A DNA stretch of 64,000 nt from Tamarix chinensis (taxonomy: Eukaryota > Streptophyta > Magnoliopsida > Caryophyllales > Tamaricaceae), in NCBI GenBank assembly GCA_030549775.1, contig CM060175.1:18148212-18212211 (forward strand), read 5' to 3'. The notes below the pieces were generated by a model that was not told where the DNA came from, searched no databases, and worked only from the letters and a program-made list of their open reading frames with translations. Position 1 is the stretch's first letter. Each line of letters begins with the position of its first letter. The position numbers and the translations under genes were made by a program. Shown here one piece after another: positions 50,579-62,310 of this stretch.

Positions 50579-51000
50579 GTGACCCCTTCTGAGTTTGTGT
50601 AGGTGGATGAGGATTAGCTAAATGAATTTGCCACATATGATTATATGATCAAGGCAGAGTGAAGCTATTGTGTCCAGGGATGGGGACTGAAGAGATTGAC
50701 GTTCGGTCCTTATCTTTTTCAGTTTTCTTTACCTTAAGGTTTTACATTTGTTAAACAATGTTTGTGTATTTTGGTATATGTTTTGGAAGAAAACACATAA
50801 TCCTATTGATGTTATAAATTGCTAAGTTTCTATGCTTATCATGGTTTGCGTATAGTTTTTATTTTGTCTTCTTGTTGGTTCAAGGATGTCCTGGGTCTAT
50901 ACTTATACCAATTACGGTGGTAACATCCCTCTTATGGTTGGATGCTCTTATGTTCTAAATGAAAAATTTTAATAATAAATTTAAGGGGTGTTACAATTCA

Positions 51001-51108
51001 ACTATGCTTAATGTCAAAACCCCCTAGCCCTCCATCACATGATGGATGCTATTACAACCTATAACAAGTGCTTAGAAAACATAACTTACATTTTAGGAAC
51101 GTCTAACA
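51001..51108 (-). mobile_element. Remaining part of the antisense copia-type LTR
   Basis: Continues 21889-22302 across the chromovirus insertion and ends CTAACA at 51108. In minus-strand sense this is the LTR start TGTTAGACGTTCC. Confidence 0.45.
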
Positions 51109-51199
51109 ATACTCTTTAACCATTCTTAACTAAGAAAGGTAAACTTAAGTTGATTGAAATTTGATAGATAGATGGCTTCTTGGGAGGTTGGAATTATCG

Positions 51200-51688
51200 C
51201 CAATATCCTTCATAGGTACAATATGCAAGACTCTAAGAGAGGTTTCTTGCTTATGCAACATGGTCAGACTCTTAGCAAGACTTAGTGTCCTCAGACACGG
51301 GATGAGTGAAACAGCATGAGTAGAATTCCATGCACTTCATCCATTGGTTCTATCATGTGTGTCGTGTTGCGCACTCGCCCAGATGTCTCATATGCCATTA
51401 GTATGGTGAGCATATTCCAGTTTGACGCTAGTGAGAGTCATTGGACTATAATCAAGAACATTCTCAAGTACATAACAAGGGCAAAGGATATGTTCTTGGT
51501 ATATGGACCAATAAGAACATACTTAGGAAATATCACATCATTCGAGAGATTGTCCATAGGGGTGATGTGAATTTATACAAGGTTCATACTGATGCAAATA
51601 TTGCCGATCCATTGACCAAGCCTCTTTCACAACCTAAGTATGATCGTCATACTAGTTCACAAGGCATTAGGATTATGTATGATTGATC
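51200..51688 (+). pseudogene. Ty1/copia reverse transcriptase and RNase H remnant
   Basis: Blocks in order: 'YNMQDSKRGFLLMQHGQTLS' (about 51219), 'MSRIPCTSSIGSIMCVVLRT' and 'RPDVSYAISMVSIFQFDASE' then 'HWTIIKNILKYI' (51316-51480), and 'IREIVHRGDVNLYKVHTDAN' and 'IADPLTKPLSQPKYDRH' (51540-51650), with a stop at the usual end. The RNase H centre (YSDASF to the SKH.L region) is deleted between about 51510 and 51515, and the two parts are in different frames. The upstream pol is not recognisable before 51200. Confidence 0.88.
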
Positions 51689-51706
51689 CTCTTGCAAGTA
51701 GGAGAC

Positions 51707-51917
51707 TGATGGAGATATTCCCTATAACCAATCATACTTGATGATTTGTATTTGCATATTTAGTGATTGTGTTTATTAATAAAAAGATCATTTGATGTTA
51801 TTTATTCTAATGTTGTTATCCCATTGAGCAATTCTTCTTCATGTAGATAATCAACTATGCGATTGGATTGTGGAATTCTACTAAATGATAGAAATATTAT
51901 TATTTAAGAACCGTCTC
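51707..51917 (+). repeat. Copia 3' LTR, first part
   Basis: Follows the purine-rich 'gcaagtaggagac' after the pol stop and starts TGATGGAGATATTCC. Interrupted at 51918 by a solo LTR with TSD GTCTC; it continues at 56688. Confidence 0.7.
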
Positions 51918-53339
51918 TATAATACCCCGTATTTTTAAAATTTAATTTTATTAAGCTTAATTATTTAATTAGTGTAATTTGTTGTAAACATTAAATTATT
52001 TTAATTTCATTTCATTTCATGGATTTATTGATGACTTTGACTTCATGTTTGAATTTAATTAACCGTTGTCGTTGCATATCATTCTAGATAAATTCGTTCA
52101 CGACCATGATTTTATTATATTTAAATGATTTTGATTTTTGGTTAAAAATATGTATTTTTATTATTTTTTATTTTTAATAATTTAGATTCATTTTCGATTA
52201 TAATTTCGTCATTTAATTATAACTTTATTTTGGAGTTATATTTCGTTAATGAATATATTACTTAAATTATAAATTTTAGTTTAAAATAGTCAAATTTATT
52301 TTAATGATTTTATGAGTAGAAAATATTTGCAAATTTGAATTTATTCATTTATGAGGACGTTAAGATATTCGGAAAGTTTTAAATTAAAAATATTTTTTGA
52401 GCTTATATATGAATCCTTTTCCAAAATTAATTTTTTTCATTTTACCCTTTTTTTTTGGAAGTTTAGTTTTGGAAATTATTTAAATTAGACTTGGTTTATT
52501 ATAATTTGATTTAAATATTTTCTTATTTGCTTTTAAATATTTTTTATGTTATATAATATATTTTCGTAAACCATATAGATCTTTACGTTCGTTGGTAAAT
52601 TCTTCTAAAACCCTTTCCAAAATTCTTTATATAGCTCTTATATCGATTTTAGGCCTTCATATCCTTATGAAATGATTTTTCACTAAATAAATGTTAGTAT
52701 TTTATCTTCCAATTATATTTTTAGATGTTTGGTATTTTTTTTGTATACCTGTATTTGCAAAAAAATAAAATCCCCTCTTTCTTTTTCCTTTTCTCTCTTA
52801 TTCTCTTCCTTCTTTTCTTTTCTCCTTCTCATGGTTGGGTTCCCTTTTCTCTACACCAAACCCCAACCCTCATCTCCCTCTCCCTGCTCCTCCTTCGTCG
52901 ACTATCGACCACCACCACGCTAGCCACTTGCTCCACCACCCACTACCAACGACGCATGACATGCACTAGTTGTAGCAAATTCCGCAACAGCGCAGCAGCG
53001 GTAGAGAGCAGTAGAAGGAGTGGAAAGTAGCGACGACGCCATTGTTTGTTCACCACTGATGTCCCCCAACCATTGACAAGTGGTCCTTACCCACCAACGA
53101 AGTTCCACCGACCTCCAATTGCTCTGATTTGTTGTATTCTATTCGGTATAAATTACCCCCAACCATAACCCTTATTTTAATTAATCTGGCATGAATTAGG
53201 TTATGACATGCTCAATTGGTTGTTTAATTATGTATATATAAGTTGTATGATTGATTTAGAGTGATTAATTGTAGTGTATTTGGTTGATTTGTGAAAATCA
53301 AAATTTTGATCCGATTGTGTTTGGATTTTGGAGATTAGT

Positions 53340-54400
53340 CTGATTAAGTAATTTTTGATAAATTTATTATACAATACACTGTAAAATATATCTAATTTCA
53401 TATCGGAATCATCAATTTGAGAAATTTATTTGGAATTAATCGGAATTGAATTTCTAGGTTAAAATCCATATGTGATGAAGTTGAATTGCATAATTGAGTT
53501 GTTTCACTTAATTGATTTTACAATATCCTCTAAAATATATTTAATTTTATATTGAAAGAGTTAATTTGGAAAATTTGTGTGAAATAGATTGAAATTAGAT
53601 TTTTAGGTCAAAACTCTTGGGGATCTAAATTGAATAGTATAATTGAGTTATTTATTCAATTGATTATATAATTTACATTATAATATATTTAGTTGTAATT
53701 CCAAATCATCAATTTATATAATTTAGCAATAATTGACCGAATTTGTATTCTAGGCTCAAAAACCCTAATTGTGCTAAAATAAGTATTTCTTTTATTGGTT
53801 TTGATCAATTGATTATTTAATATGTTATAAAATATGTCTAATTTTATTTTTAACCATTTAATTTAAATAAAATAATAAAATTTAATTGAATTGTATTTTT
53901 GGGCCTAAAATCCTAGATTTCAAATGAAATTATAAAATTGGTCATCTGTATATTTGATTTTCTAAAATTAAATTTATAGAAATAGTTGAAATGACCTTAA
54001 TTTAATTCTAATACCTTCAATTGGAATTAATTGATTTGAATTATTAGAGTGTGTGTTTTGGGCTTTAAAACCCTAATTTTAGAAATCAATTATCTTGAAT
54101 TGGCTACTCAGGAGATTATTTCATTGAAATTGATTATCTAGATTTATTTAAAATTTGATTAATTATACTCTTATTCTATCAATTTGAGATAATAAAAGTT
54201 AATTGGTCGATTCATAGTTCAGGTATTAAAAACCCTAATTTTTTTAAGATGGTTTTATAAAATTGATTATGCTATGCTTCTTTTGCCCAATTGATTTCCG
54301 GCTTTGATTTAAAATGATTTGAATTATGTTTTTATCTTATCAAGTTGGATTTGGTTCTCTACAAATGGTTGGTTTATCTTTTAGGTTGTAAAACCTAACT
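53340..54400. repeat. Diverged tandem array, period about 150 bp, about 7 units
   Basis: Landmarks near 53365, 53515, 53663, 53810, 53960, 54115 and 54265: 'tcaattgattat' followed by 'taaaatatatctaattttat', then 'aattgaattnctaggtnnaaaaccctaa'. The units are heavily diverged. Confidence 0.7.
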
Positions 54401-55019
54401 AGTAAAGCATTTTCGGTAAAATAGCTTATCCTCTATGTCCTTTCCCTAGCTTTCCAAATCTATTTGAAATGCCCCAATTGATATGTGCTTAACCCGATTT
54501 GGTTAATATTTAATATTAAATCATAATAGATCTAGGTTGCGAGTCTTAGGTTTTGGGCATGCTTTCCATGAAATATCGTTTGTGTCTCCTTGTGTTGACT
54601 TTATTATGATTTTTTAATTATTAATCGATAAGGTAGTTTCTAACCTAGTTTTTCAATTTCTATCGGTGATCTAGGAAAACATTCTTGTGGATTGTTGAGC
54701 TCTCGATAGCTCTCTCTCTTTCTCAATTTGCTAAGTTAACTTAGGATTTAGGTAAGTCATTACTTACCTTTACTTATGGTGGAATATGGATGTATGTTTG
54801 CTTGAAGTAGAAGGTGATGAGTATGCTTATTGACTATTTAATCATGTCAAGTGTATACTATGTTTTGTGTGGTGATTACATGTATGTATGAATTTATAGC
54901 CTCAATGCAAACACGTGTTAGTATGACTCTTGAATATTATATGCTTGTGAGTATGTGAAGGGTTGAGTATGGAATATTGAAATTATATAATACCTTATGT
55001 TGTATTTTAATGTCATGGA

Positions 55020-55185
55020 ATTATTCGACTCTAACGCCATTTGAAATTATTTGGCCTTAGTGCCAAATGAAATGGTTCAGCTTTAATGACCCTAAAATCA
55101 ATCAGCTTTAATGCCACTTGAATTAGTTCGGCTTTAATGCCACTTGAAATTAATAAGCTTTAACGCCACTTGAAATTGATATAAT
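55020..55185. repeat. Short tandem array, unit 26-33 bp
   Basis: Five to six copies of TTCGGCTTTAATGCCACTTG plus AAATTA with point changes. Confidence 0.85.
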
Positions 55186-56687
55186 AATAGAAAGTTATTG
55201 TGTTGATGGAAGTGATTTAAATGCTATTATATGGGCTTGATTTATGATTGGTTAAATCTTTGAATAAAATATTAATCATTTAAAGTGAAAGATCTTGAGT
55301 TGGGACTTGTATCACTCGGGTTAGCTATCTGAGTTAGGTTTGGTATTTACTTGGTAGCATTTTGGTGGTTTTCTATTCTGTGATCCCAGGTGCCTTACGA
55401 GGTCTAGAGAGGCCCTCTTCTACTCTACAGGTGTCTCAATATATTTTGGCCCTATAGGGGGTATGCATGCTTAAGTGATTAGCTATCCTATTTATTGGTG
55501 GCCAGGTTTTATTTCAGGCGAGCCAATTAGGGCTAGTACCATTCAAGTAAAAGATTAGTTGTTACGATTTATTTGAGTCTCCGTCTTTAAGATAATATAA
55601 TTAAATAGTTGTGATTACGATAATAAAATATAATAATAAATTATTCTCATTTATTGATATACTTTATATTTCTTTTTCCTATGCATGTCTCTTGGTTGTC
55701 TTCTTTATAATAGTGTTTCCATATAATGCATGTCCATATTCAATTATCACATGATCTATTATTCAAATCTCATGTGGGCCTTATGTACAAAATACTATCT
55801 TCTAGGGTAGTGTGTATTACTTAGCATGAGATCATGATTTCTTGTATGCTTGTACGCTATGTATTATCATGTCTAGTTATGTATTTATAAGCATAAATCT
55901 ATTACCCCATGTTTTATCATATGTATCACATGTATAATTGAGCATGAGTTATTATATGAGTAGAATGGTGTATATATTGCTATATAATTGAGTATGAATT
56001 ATTATATGAGTGGAATGGTGCATTTATCATATGTATACTTAAGCATGAGTAGTGTAAGCTAAAGAATACCATATCTTATGTGTATCATGTTTTCTTCCAT
56101 GAGTTAGGTAGTCATGATTTACTTAGTACTGGACCCATACTGACACTACCTTGGTTGAATGATTACTGCGACGATCCACTGATGGTGGGGAATAGACATG
56201 TTGTGCAGGTTTGAGTTCGAATATTATTTTTGGATTAAAGGCTTGGCTTGAGAGATTAGACAATCCGGAGTTTGATCCATCGAGATTTGTCTTTGTTTAA
56301 CTACATTTTTTTGGAATTTTTTAAGTGTTGTATTAAAAATTTAAGGCTATTGTAATTTAATTTTAATCTCCCATTACTTTGATAAGCTTTTAAAATTCAG
56401 GATCATTTCACAGGTTTCCGCTAATTTATTCACTGATGATTTTGTTTAGTGAAATTATTCACCTACCATCTGCTTATGGATATCTCCTTGTGAGAGTTTA
56501 TCCTCATGGCATATATGTTTGAATTTTTGTTGGATAGGTTTTAGCCTTGCATCTAGTATAAGATAGATGGTGGAAATTTATCTTGTGTTAGGTGTGGTAG
56601 TAACATTCCCCAAATTCTATTTTAGCTTCCACATTATTCTTTTAAACAAAATTTTTTAGGAGTGAATTTTAGGGGTGTTATAGTCTC

Positions 56688-57310
56688 TAGTCTAGTATCA
56701 TATAATTAAAGGATATTAGTTATTATAAGACTAGTCTGTTGATTAGTTGACGATCGTGTTCCACTAATTATTGATATGAGATATCGAACCAATAACATAG
56801 ATTCATGTTATGGAACATGGTATTAGACCAACCTAGTAGGAGGATAATGCATTGAATATTGTGTAAAAGCACCATCAGTGTTCTCGGAATAATATATAGT
56901 CCTCTAACCTGAGTTCTTCATATATGCCCGTATGATTATCATGAAGTTTTTACTCTGTCAAAGGTTACCCTTATTAAGGGTGATCATAAAAGTAATGATC
57001 AGACATAGTGTGAATCATATAGAGGTGTATAGTTGATCAAAATGGGATTTCTCCCTCTCGTAATATGAGAGAGATATCTTTGGGCCCCTCGACAAGTATG
57101 ATAGATGTTAGCATGACCATGTGCAAATGAGGTGTCATTAATTTAAGGTTAATTTTACTTGGTGATCAAGAAAGTGTGTGCTTGAACATAGCAAGGATCA
57201 CATAATCAATTTCTTGAGTTCAATCCAAATATTATGTGACAAAAAGACAAATATATAGGTTATAAATAGGTTGTGTCGAGCATATGACATTTTTTGTAAT
57301 TTAGGTAGTC
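56688..57310 (+). repeat. Copia 3' LTR, middle part
   Basis: AT-rich non-coding DNA between two solo LTRs, collinear with the copia LTR that begins at 51707. No frame. Interrupted again at 57316. Confidence 0.55.
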
Positions 57311-57315
57311 ATAAC

Positions 57316-57746
57316 AATAATACCTCAAAATTTTAGCTAACCCTAAACCCGAGTAATTAATATTGTAACCTAATTCTTATATTAGAAAATATATATTTCT
57401 ACCTTATCCTAATTCTATAACCCTAGAATTTAATCTAATCCCAAATTTATCGATGATTAATCTACCCTATTGTCCTAATCTAAATTATATTGATCTTATC
57501 GAATCAAAAACTAAATTTACATAAAAATCCTATTTCTTTTTCTCTTCTTTCCCACTCAGCTGACTCCCTCTTCTTTTCTTTTCCCCCTCCCCTACATGGA
57601 TCATTTCCTATGGACAATTCCTATGCCCATCATTACCTACCACTTGTAACACCATCCCTTATTCCCATCAAATCCCACCCCTTACATATGAGGGTTGGGG
57701 TTGAAAACCTTTTTCACCACTTGTCATCTCTTTAGGTGCATGGATG

Positions 57747-57777
<31 letters not shown>

Positions 57778-60518
57778 CATGTGCATCCTCGACATTAAAT
57801 TCTCATACCACCCCTCTTCTCTCTCTTTTTTTCTTCAAATAATGCATAACCATTGAACCTCTTTCACTACCACCTTACTGCCAGAAAAATAACCACAAAA
57901 ATCCCCCACCGGCAAGCCAAACCAGAGCAAACACACCCCCATTAGCATCCCTTGTCATTTCTCCCTCACCACCATCGGGTAAAGCCACCACAACTTGCCC
58001 CTGGCCACCAGCCGAACCTACCGGTGCTTCCCCCCTTTGCCTTTGACATCGTACACTGTAGCACCCCCTCTCTTTTCTTCCTTGGTAGAAGCAACCACTA
58101 CCAATGCATCCCCTCCAGTTTTGGTGTCTCCCACTATATCCAACTCCACCTCTTCAACAGCTCCAAACGAAGCTCCTCCTAATAATATTCCGTACCCACA
58201 CCACGACCTCTTCTCCTTTTCCCTTCCTTGTTACACCATTTTATCCCACACCCTAAGCCTCTCCTTTGGCAACTTTAGCTGAAAATCCACCAACTTCCTT
58301 TGGGTAGCCTTAGCCAAAGCCCCCTCCTTCGTTGTAGCAACTTTGGTTGAAGCTATTTCACTAATTTTCCTTTCGCTCTTTCTCAAATTTATTCCCAAAC
58401 AACATCCTTATTTGGTTAGTTTTTCTTCCTCCATTTATCCCCTATTTCCTTAAGCATTCCATTAACTAGATGGTTTAATCCTAATGATGTTTTATTATCC
58501 TTTTCTTAGGAGATTTCTCCATGGTTCTGAAAGAGGCATAATAGGGTTTTCAAGCTTAGAGACTAGAGCCGTATAGTAAGGATACTTATCATAATCTAGT
58601 ATTTTAATTTCTATGCGTTATGTATGATTTTATGTTGTACCATGGTATTGTGATTATGTGACATAATATATGATTGTTAACACTGTGACATATGTTTGGT
58701 ATTATGATAGCAAAAAGTAAAAAGAGTTCGTGCAATAATGTTATTTTATATGGAGAAACCTTCGGTGTGAATTATGGTTGTATCATGAGCTTTATTTATA
58801 GTATGATGAATGTTAAATGATTATGGTAAGATCTTTGGAGAAAAATATGGATTATGAAATGATGTTACTAAACTTAGGAGATTTTCATACCGGTATGGGT
58901 GTTTTGGTCAACGTAAGTTAAATATGGTAATCATGGTATATAGAAGTTTTATATAATCCAAAATGTGATAATTAATCTCTATGAAGTGCTTGGAGTAGTT
59001 GTGGATGACTTAATATAAATAAAATATAAAAATGGGCTGCTTTAGAAATAGTAACCTTAAAACGAAGAAGCTATTATCACATATGTGAAACGTTAGAGTT
59101 AGTCCATGAATTTTTTATGTGTTGTTAATATTGGTCATTTATAAATTTATATTTAATTTGGTAATTTTATGAGCCTTATGGGAATAGTTATGATTAACCT
59201 ATGAAATTATGGTTTTGGGATCCTTCCAAAACCTTATAAATAGTAACTTTTAAGATAAGGCTATTATCACATGTGTAAGATATGGGAGTTAGACCTTCAA
59301 TTTTGGATATGTTATTAATAATAATACTTTAGGAATACATACTAAATTTGGTGGGTAAATGATTAATATGGGTGTGAAAGTAGGGTTTGAGAAATAAGGA
59401 TCTGAACTTTGGAGAAAAACTTTATGATTTGCGGAATATGATGGCCTATTTTTAATGTTTTCTATACCTCTAAATCAATCATGAATAATAATTTAATCAT
59501 TTAAAGTAAAAGACCATGTGGGTAGGGCCAAGGTGAGGTTTTTATATCCGTTCCACCGGATGATAATAGTGACTTGATAGCATTTTGCCCCGAGAAGGTG
59601 ATCTTTTCAAATCCGTTCCACTGGATGATAATAGCATGTCAAGTGTGTTGTTCCTAAAAACATTCTTCTTTCCATTCCACTGGATTAAGAATATTGGGGC
59701 CTATACTCATCATGAATAAGAATATGACTTGATTAATCTAATAGATAAGACACTAATGATTTAAAGTGAAAGAGTATGTGAGTCAGGACCAAGGTGATGT
59801 TTTATATCCATTCCATCAGATGATAATAGTAGCTTAGAAGCATTTTTCCCTAAGAAGGCGATGTTTTCATATCCGTTCTAATGGATGATAATAGTGGTTC
59901 AGGTGTGTCGTCCTTGAGAAGGTGCTTTAGACCTTTCCATTGGTTTAAGAATAGTTGAGTCCTTGAACTCTATGAATGTAAAAAAATGAAAATGATTATG
60001 TCTAATAAGATTCCTAGATTAGTATTTACCTTTTGAAAAATTTTCATTAATTATAGGTGTGCTTTATCATTTAGTATGAATGCATGTTATCTGTATCCCA
60101 CATTGTGATAGTATTTTTTGTCTTTCTTAGTACACAACATATTGACCACCCTTCTTATAGTTGTTGCTCATTCCTATAAGAAAGGGATCCTGATGCTTTT
60201 GTGCAGTTCTTTTAGGACCAACATGATGATTTTTCTTCTTATGATGATACCTTTTGGACTCTTTGTTCCATGACATCCTTTAGTTTATATACTATTATTG
60301 TAATTTGGAGTTATCTCCAAACACGTATTTGTGTTTATAAAAGTTTCTTTCATTTTTAGTCACCTTGTTTTATTAAGAATGGTTTTAGCCTTGTGATTGA
60401 GATAAGGATGGTTTGGTAAACAACAGTTATGTTAATTATAGTCGTAACACCTAATATTTTGCTTATATACCTCCGCTGAAAATCAAAATTCTTTTGTAGT
60501 AAAATATGGGGTGTTATA
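57316..60518 (+). mobile_element. 3.2-kb solo LTR (TSD ATAAC/ATAAT)
   Basis: Starts AATAATACCTCAAAATTTT and ends GGGGTGTTATA, flanked by ATAAC (57311-57315) and ATAAT (60519-60523), one mismatch. Internal layout matches the LTR at 46588: pyrimidine tract (57530-58400), dyad array with 'ccgttccaccggatgataat' (59530-59960) and the 3' end 'aattatagtcgtaacacct'. The frames at 57490-58282 are compositional. Confidence 0.85.
57748..57779. repeat. Microsatellite (AT)n
   Basis: Pure AT run inside the LTR. Confidence 0.9.
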
Positions 60519-60523
60519 ATAAT

Positions 60524-61423
60524 GTCCTACTAGATATCTCTTATGATTTGTGGGCTAGAAAGAAGTTTCACTCCATTTCCAACATTATGTGAACCTATAG
60601 GGTCACACAACAAATGAATTGGATCAGAAACATACTATAAATTGGTTAAGACGAGATCTTAATATGATTAATATCACTTTAAATCCCTAGTGGTTTTAAT
60701 GTGATTAAAGCCCAAGTCCAATGAAAATATGGTGGGCTAAGGTTCTATTATAAATAACGCTATTGATCTCTCTCTTTTAGATAAGCGAACTATCTAACCA
60801 CCATAATATAGTTCTTTATGAAATTGAGAGTGATCTCATTGGTACTAGCATGCATCCCCAACAATCAAGATTTATAGTGTGTGGGTACCGGTGGAGTTGT
60901 GACACAATTCACACTTGCTCGATCAAACAATTTTGAAACTTCCTAATTGGAGTAATTATAAATTGGATCAAGAACTAGATCAAATCATCCTCATTTTCAA
61001 ACCAAAATTGATTCAATAAAAAACCTAGTTCGGGCGACTAGCAGATTCATTCTTAATCTAGCATGTGTTCTTGGGTTTATTTTAGCCCTCAATTTTATTC
61101 TTCTGCATTATTTTCATTTGCTAAAATCCTTCAAATTATCCTACCAAGGTTCCCTAAATCTTTCCCATGAAATGGATGCTCCAAGGTGCAGATTTTGGCT
61201 AAAATTATAGAATGTGTAGTTGAAGGTAGTCATTGATTTTAAGGAGCCCTATTGAAGTGATAATGGAGCCAGCCAAACATAGATTTGTGAAGCCATAATG
61301 AAGCCATAATGGAGAAAATCAAGCATGGATTTGATGAATTTGTTTCAGTATTGCATGGCTTTGTATGGCTTCTTAATAATCTTGTTTACTCATTAACCCA
61401 AGTAAGAAGAGTTTTGAGTTCTT
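60524..61423. other. Copia LTR tail, then unassigned non-coding DNA
   Basis: To about 60950 the DNA continues the copia LTR; 'gagttgtgacacaattcaca' and 'ttgctcgatcaaacaatttt' resemble LTR tails of related copia elements. The LTR end is not resolved. From 60950 to 61423 I see no gene; the strand and flank suggest the 3' side of the minus-strand gypsy element. Confidence 0.45.
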
Positions 61424-62250
61424 CTATTTTGAAAAAATTAATAAATAGATTATCCTTATTGTTTTCATTTGAGGGAGATACTCCTGCACCATCCTCTCCT
61501 CTTGAAAGGACTCTTCTTCATCTTCATTAGGCTTATCATGTAAATAAGGAAATAAGTCTCCCATATTAAATGTGTTTGAAAATTTTCCCATTTCTTGTGA
61601 AAGTTCAAGCTTATATGCATTGTTGCCAATTCTTTCCAGGATCTTGAAAGGTCTGTCACTTCTTGACATGAGCTTGTTCTTCATTCTATAAGGAAATATT
61701 TCTTTTTGAAGATGAAACCAAACTAAATCTCTTGGTTCTAGAATTTTTTCTTTTATGTGCTTGTTTGCCTTAATCTTATTCATGTTGCTAACCTTTTTTA
61801 TCCTAGCCCTTACTTTTTCATTCAATTTTTTTAATATAGCGGCCCTATGTTTAGCTTCAAAACTAGTTTGTGCTTCGATCGGTAGGGGAATGAGATTAAT
61901 AATAGTGGCGGGACTCACTCCATACACCACTTCAAAAGGTGAATGACTAGTAGTACAAATAGGAGAGCGAGTGTATGTGAACTCAACCTGTCTTAGCTTG
62001 GTGTCCCAATCTCTAAAGGACTTGTGGACCAAATTTCTTAAGAGCATTGTGATGGTGTGATTAGTAACTTTAGTTTGTCATTGGTTTGCGGGTGATTGGA
62101 AATACCAAAGATAAATTTAGTATCGAGTTACCTCTATAAGGTTTTCTAGAAAAAGCCAAGAAACTTGGTATCTCTATTAGAGAAAATTATCTTTGGGATA
62201 CCATGCAACTAAACTTATTGGGTTTAAAGTCATTTATGGGTCTTTTACTT
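61424..62250 (-). pseudogene. Ty3/gypsy integrase fragment (second, unrelated element)
   Basis: Minus strand. Upstream part: 'LHGIPKIIFSNRDTKFL' (about 62190-62140, catalytic Asp changed to Asn) and 'KFIFGISNHPQTND' (about 62110). After a frameshift an open frame of 207 codons (62047-61424) has 'LRNLVHKSFRDWDTKLRQVE', 'SPICTTSHSPFEVVYGVSP', 'PRDLVWFHLQKEIFPYRM' and 'RSDRPFKILERIGNNAYKLE', which is the integrase end with the GPY/F-like module. It differs in sequence from the chromovirus at 43690. Its upstream end is cut by the LTR at 62311. Confidence 0.88.
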
Positions 62251-62310
62251 TGGCAATTAGCTTCTTTGTAGTAATGGTATCTTACTTGTTCTTTCTTCGC
62301 ATATGCTTGT

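Larger units (their letters stand above)
22303..50995 (+). mobile_element. Tekay/Del-like Ty3/gypsy chromovirus, disrupted by nested insertions
   Basis: The element starts TGTAATAC at 22303 and ends GGGGTGTTACA at 50995, with the exact 5-bp duplication ATTCA on both sides (22298-22302 and 50996-51000). Order: 5' LTR fragment, gag remnant, protease, reverse transcriptase, RNase H, integrase, chromodomain, polypurine tract, long 3' LTR. Insertions: CACTA copy 2 (23525-39270), CACTA copy 3 (41411-43689) and an LTR element (46588-48746). Most of the 5' LTR, the PBS and most of gag are deleted. Every coding domain has stops or frameshifts. Domain order and the C-terminal chromodomain place it among chromoviruses; the Tekay/Del assignment rests on motif style and LTR length. 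Confidence 0.88.
48747..50995 (+). repeat. 3' LTR of the chromovirus, right part
   Basis: Contains the dyad array (49783-50360), a perfect hairpin (50561-50578) and the conserved end 'aattacggtggtaacatccc' through GGGGTGTTACA. Together with 44971-46587 the LTR is about 3.87 kb. Confidence 0.8.
51918..56682 (+). mobile_element. 4.77-kb solo LTR (TSD GTCTC)
   Basis: Starts TATAATACCCCG and ends TTTTAGGGGTGTTATA, with the exact duplication GTCTC at 51913-51917 and 56683-56687. Contains a pyrimidine-rich then GC-richer tract (52770-53110), a tandem array of about 150-bp units (53340-54400) and a short 26-33-bp array (55020-55185). No pol, PBS or PPT. The termini are TA..TA instead of TG..CA. Frames at 52725-53108 are not supported as genes. 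Confidence 0.9.
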
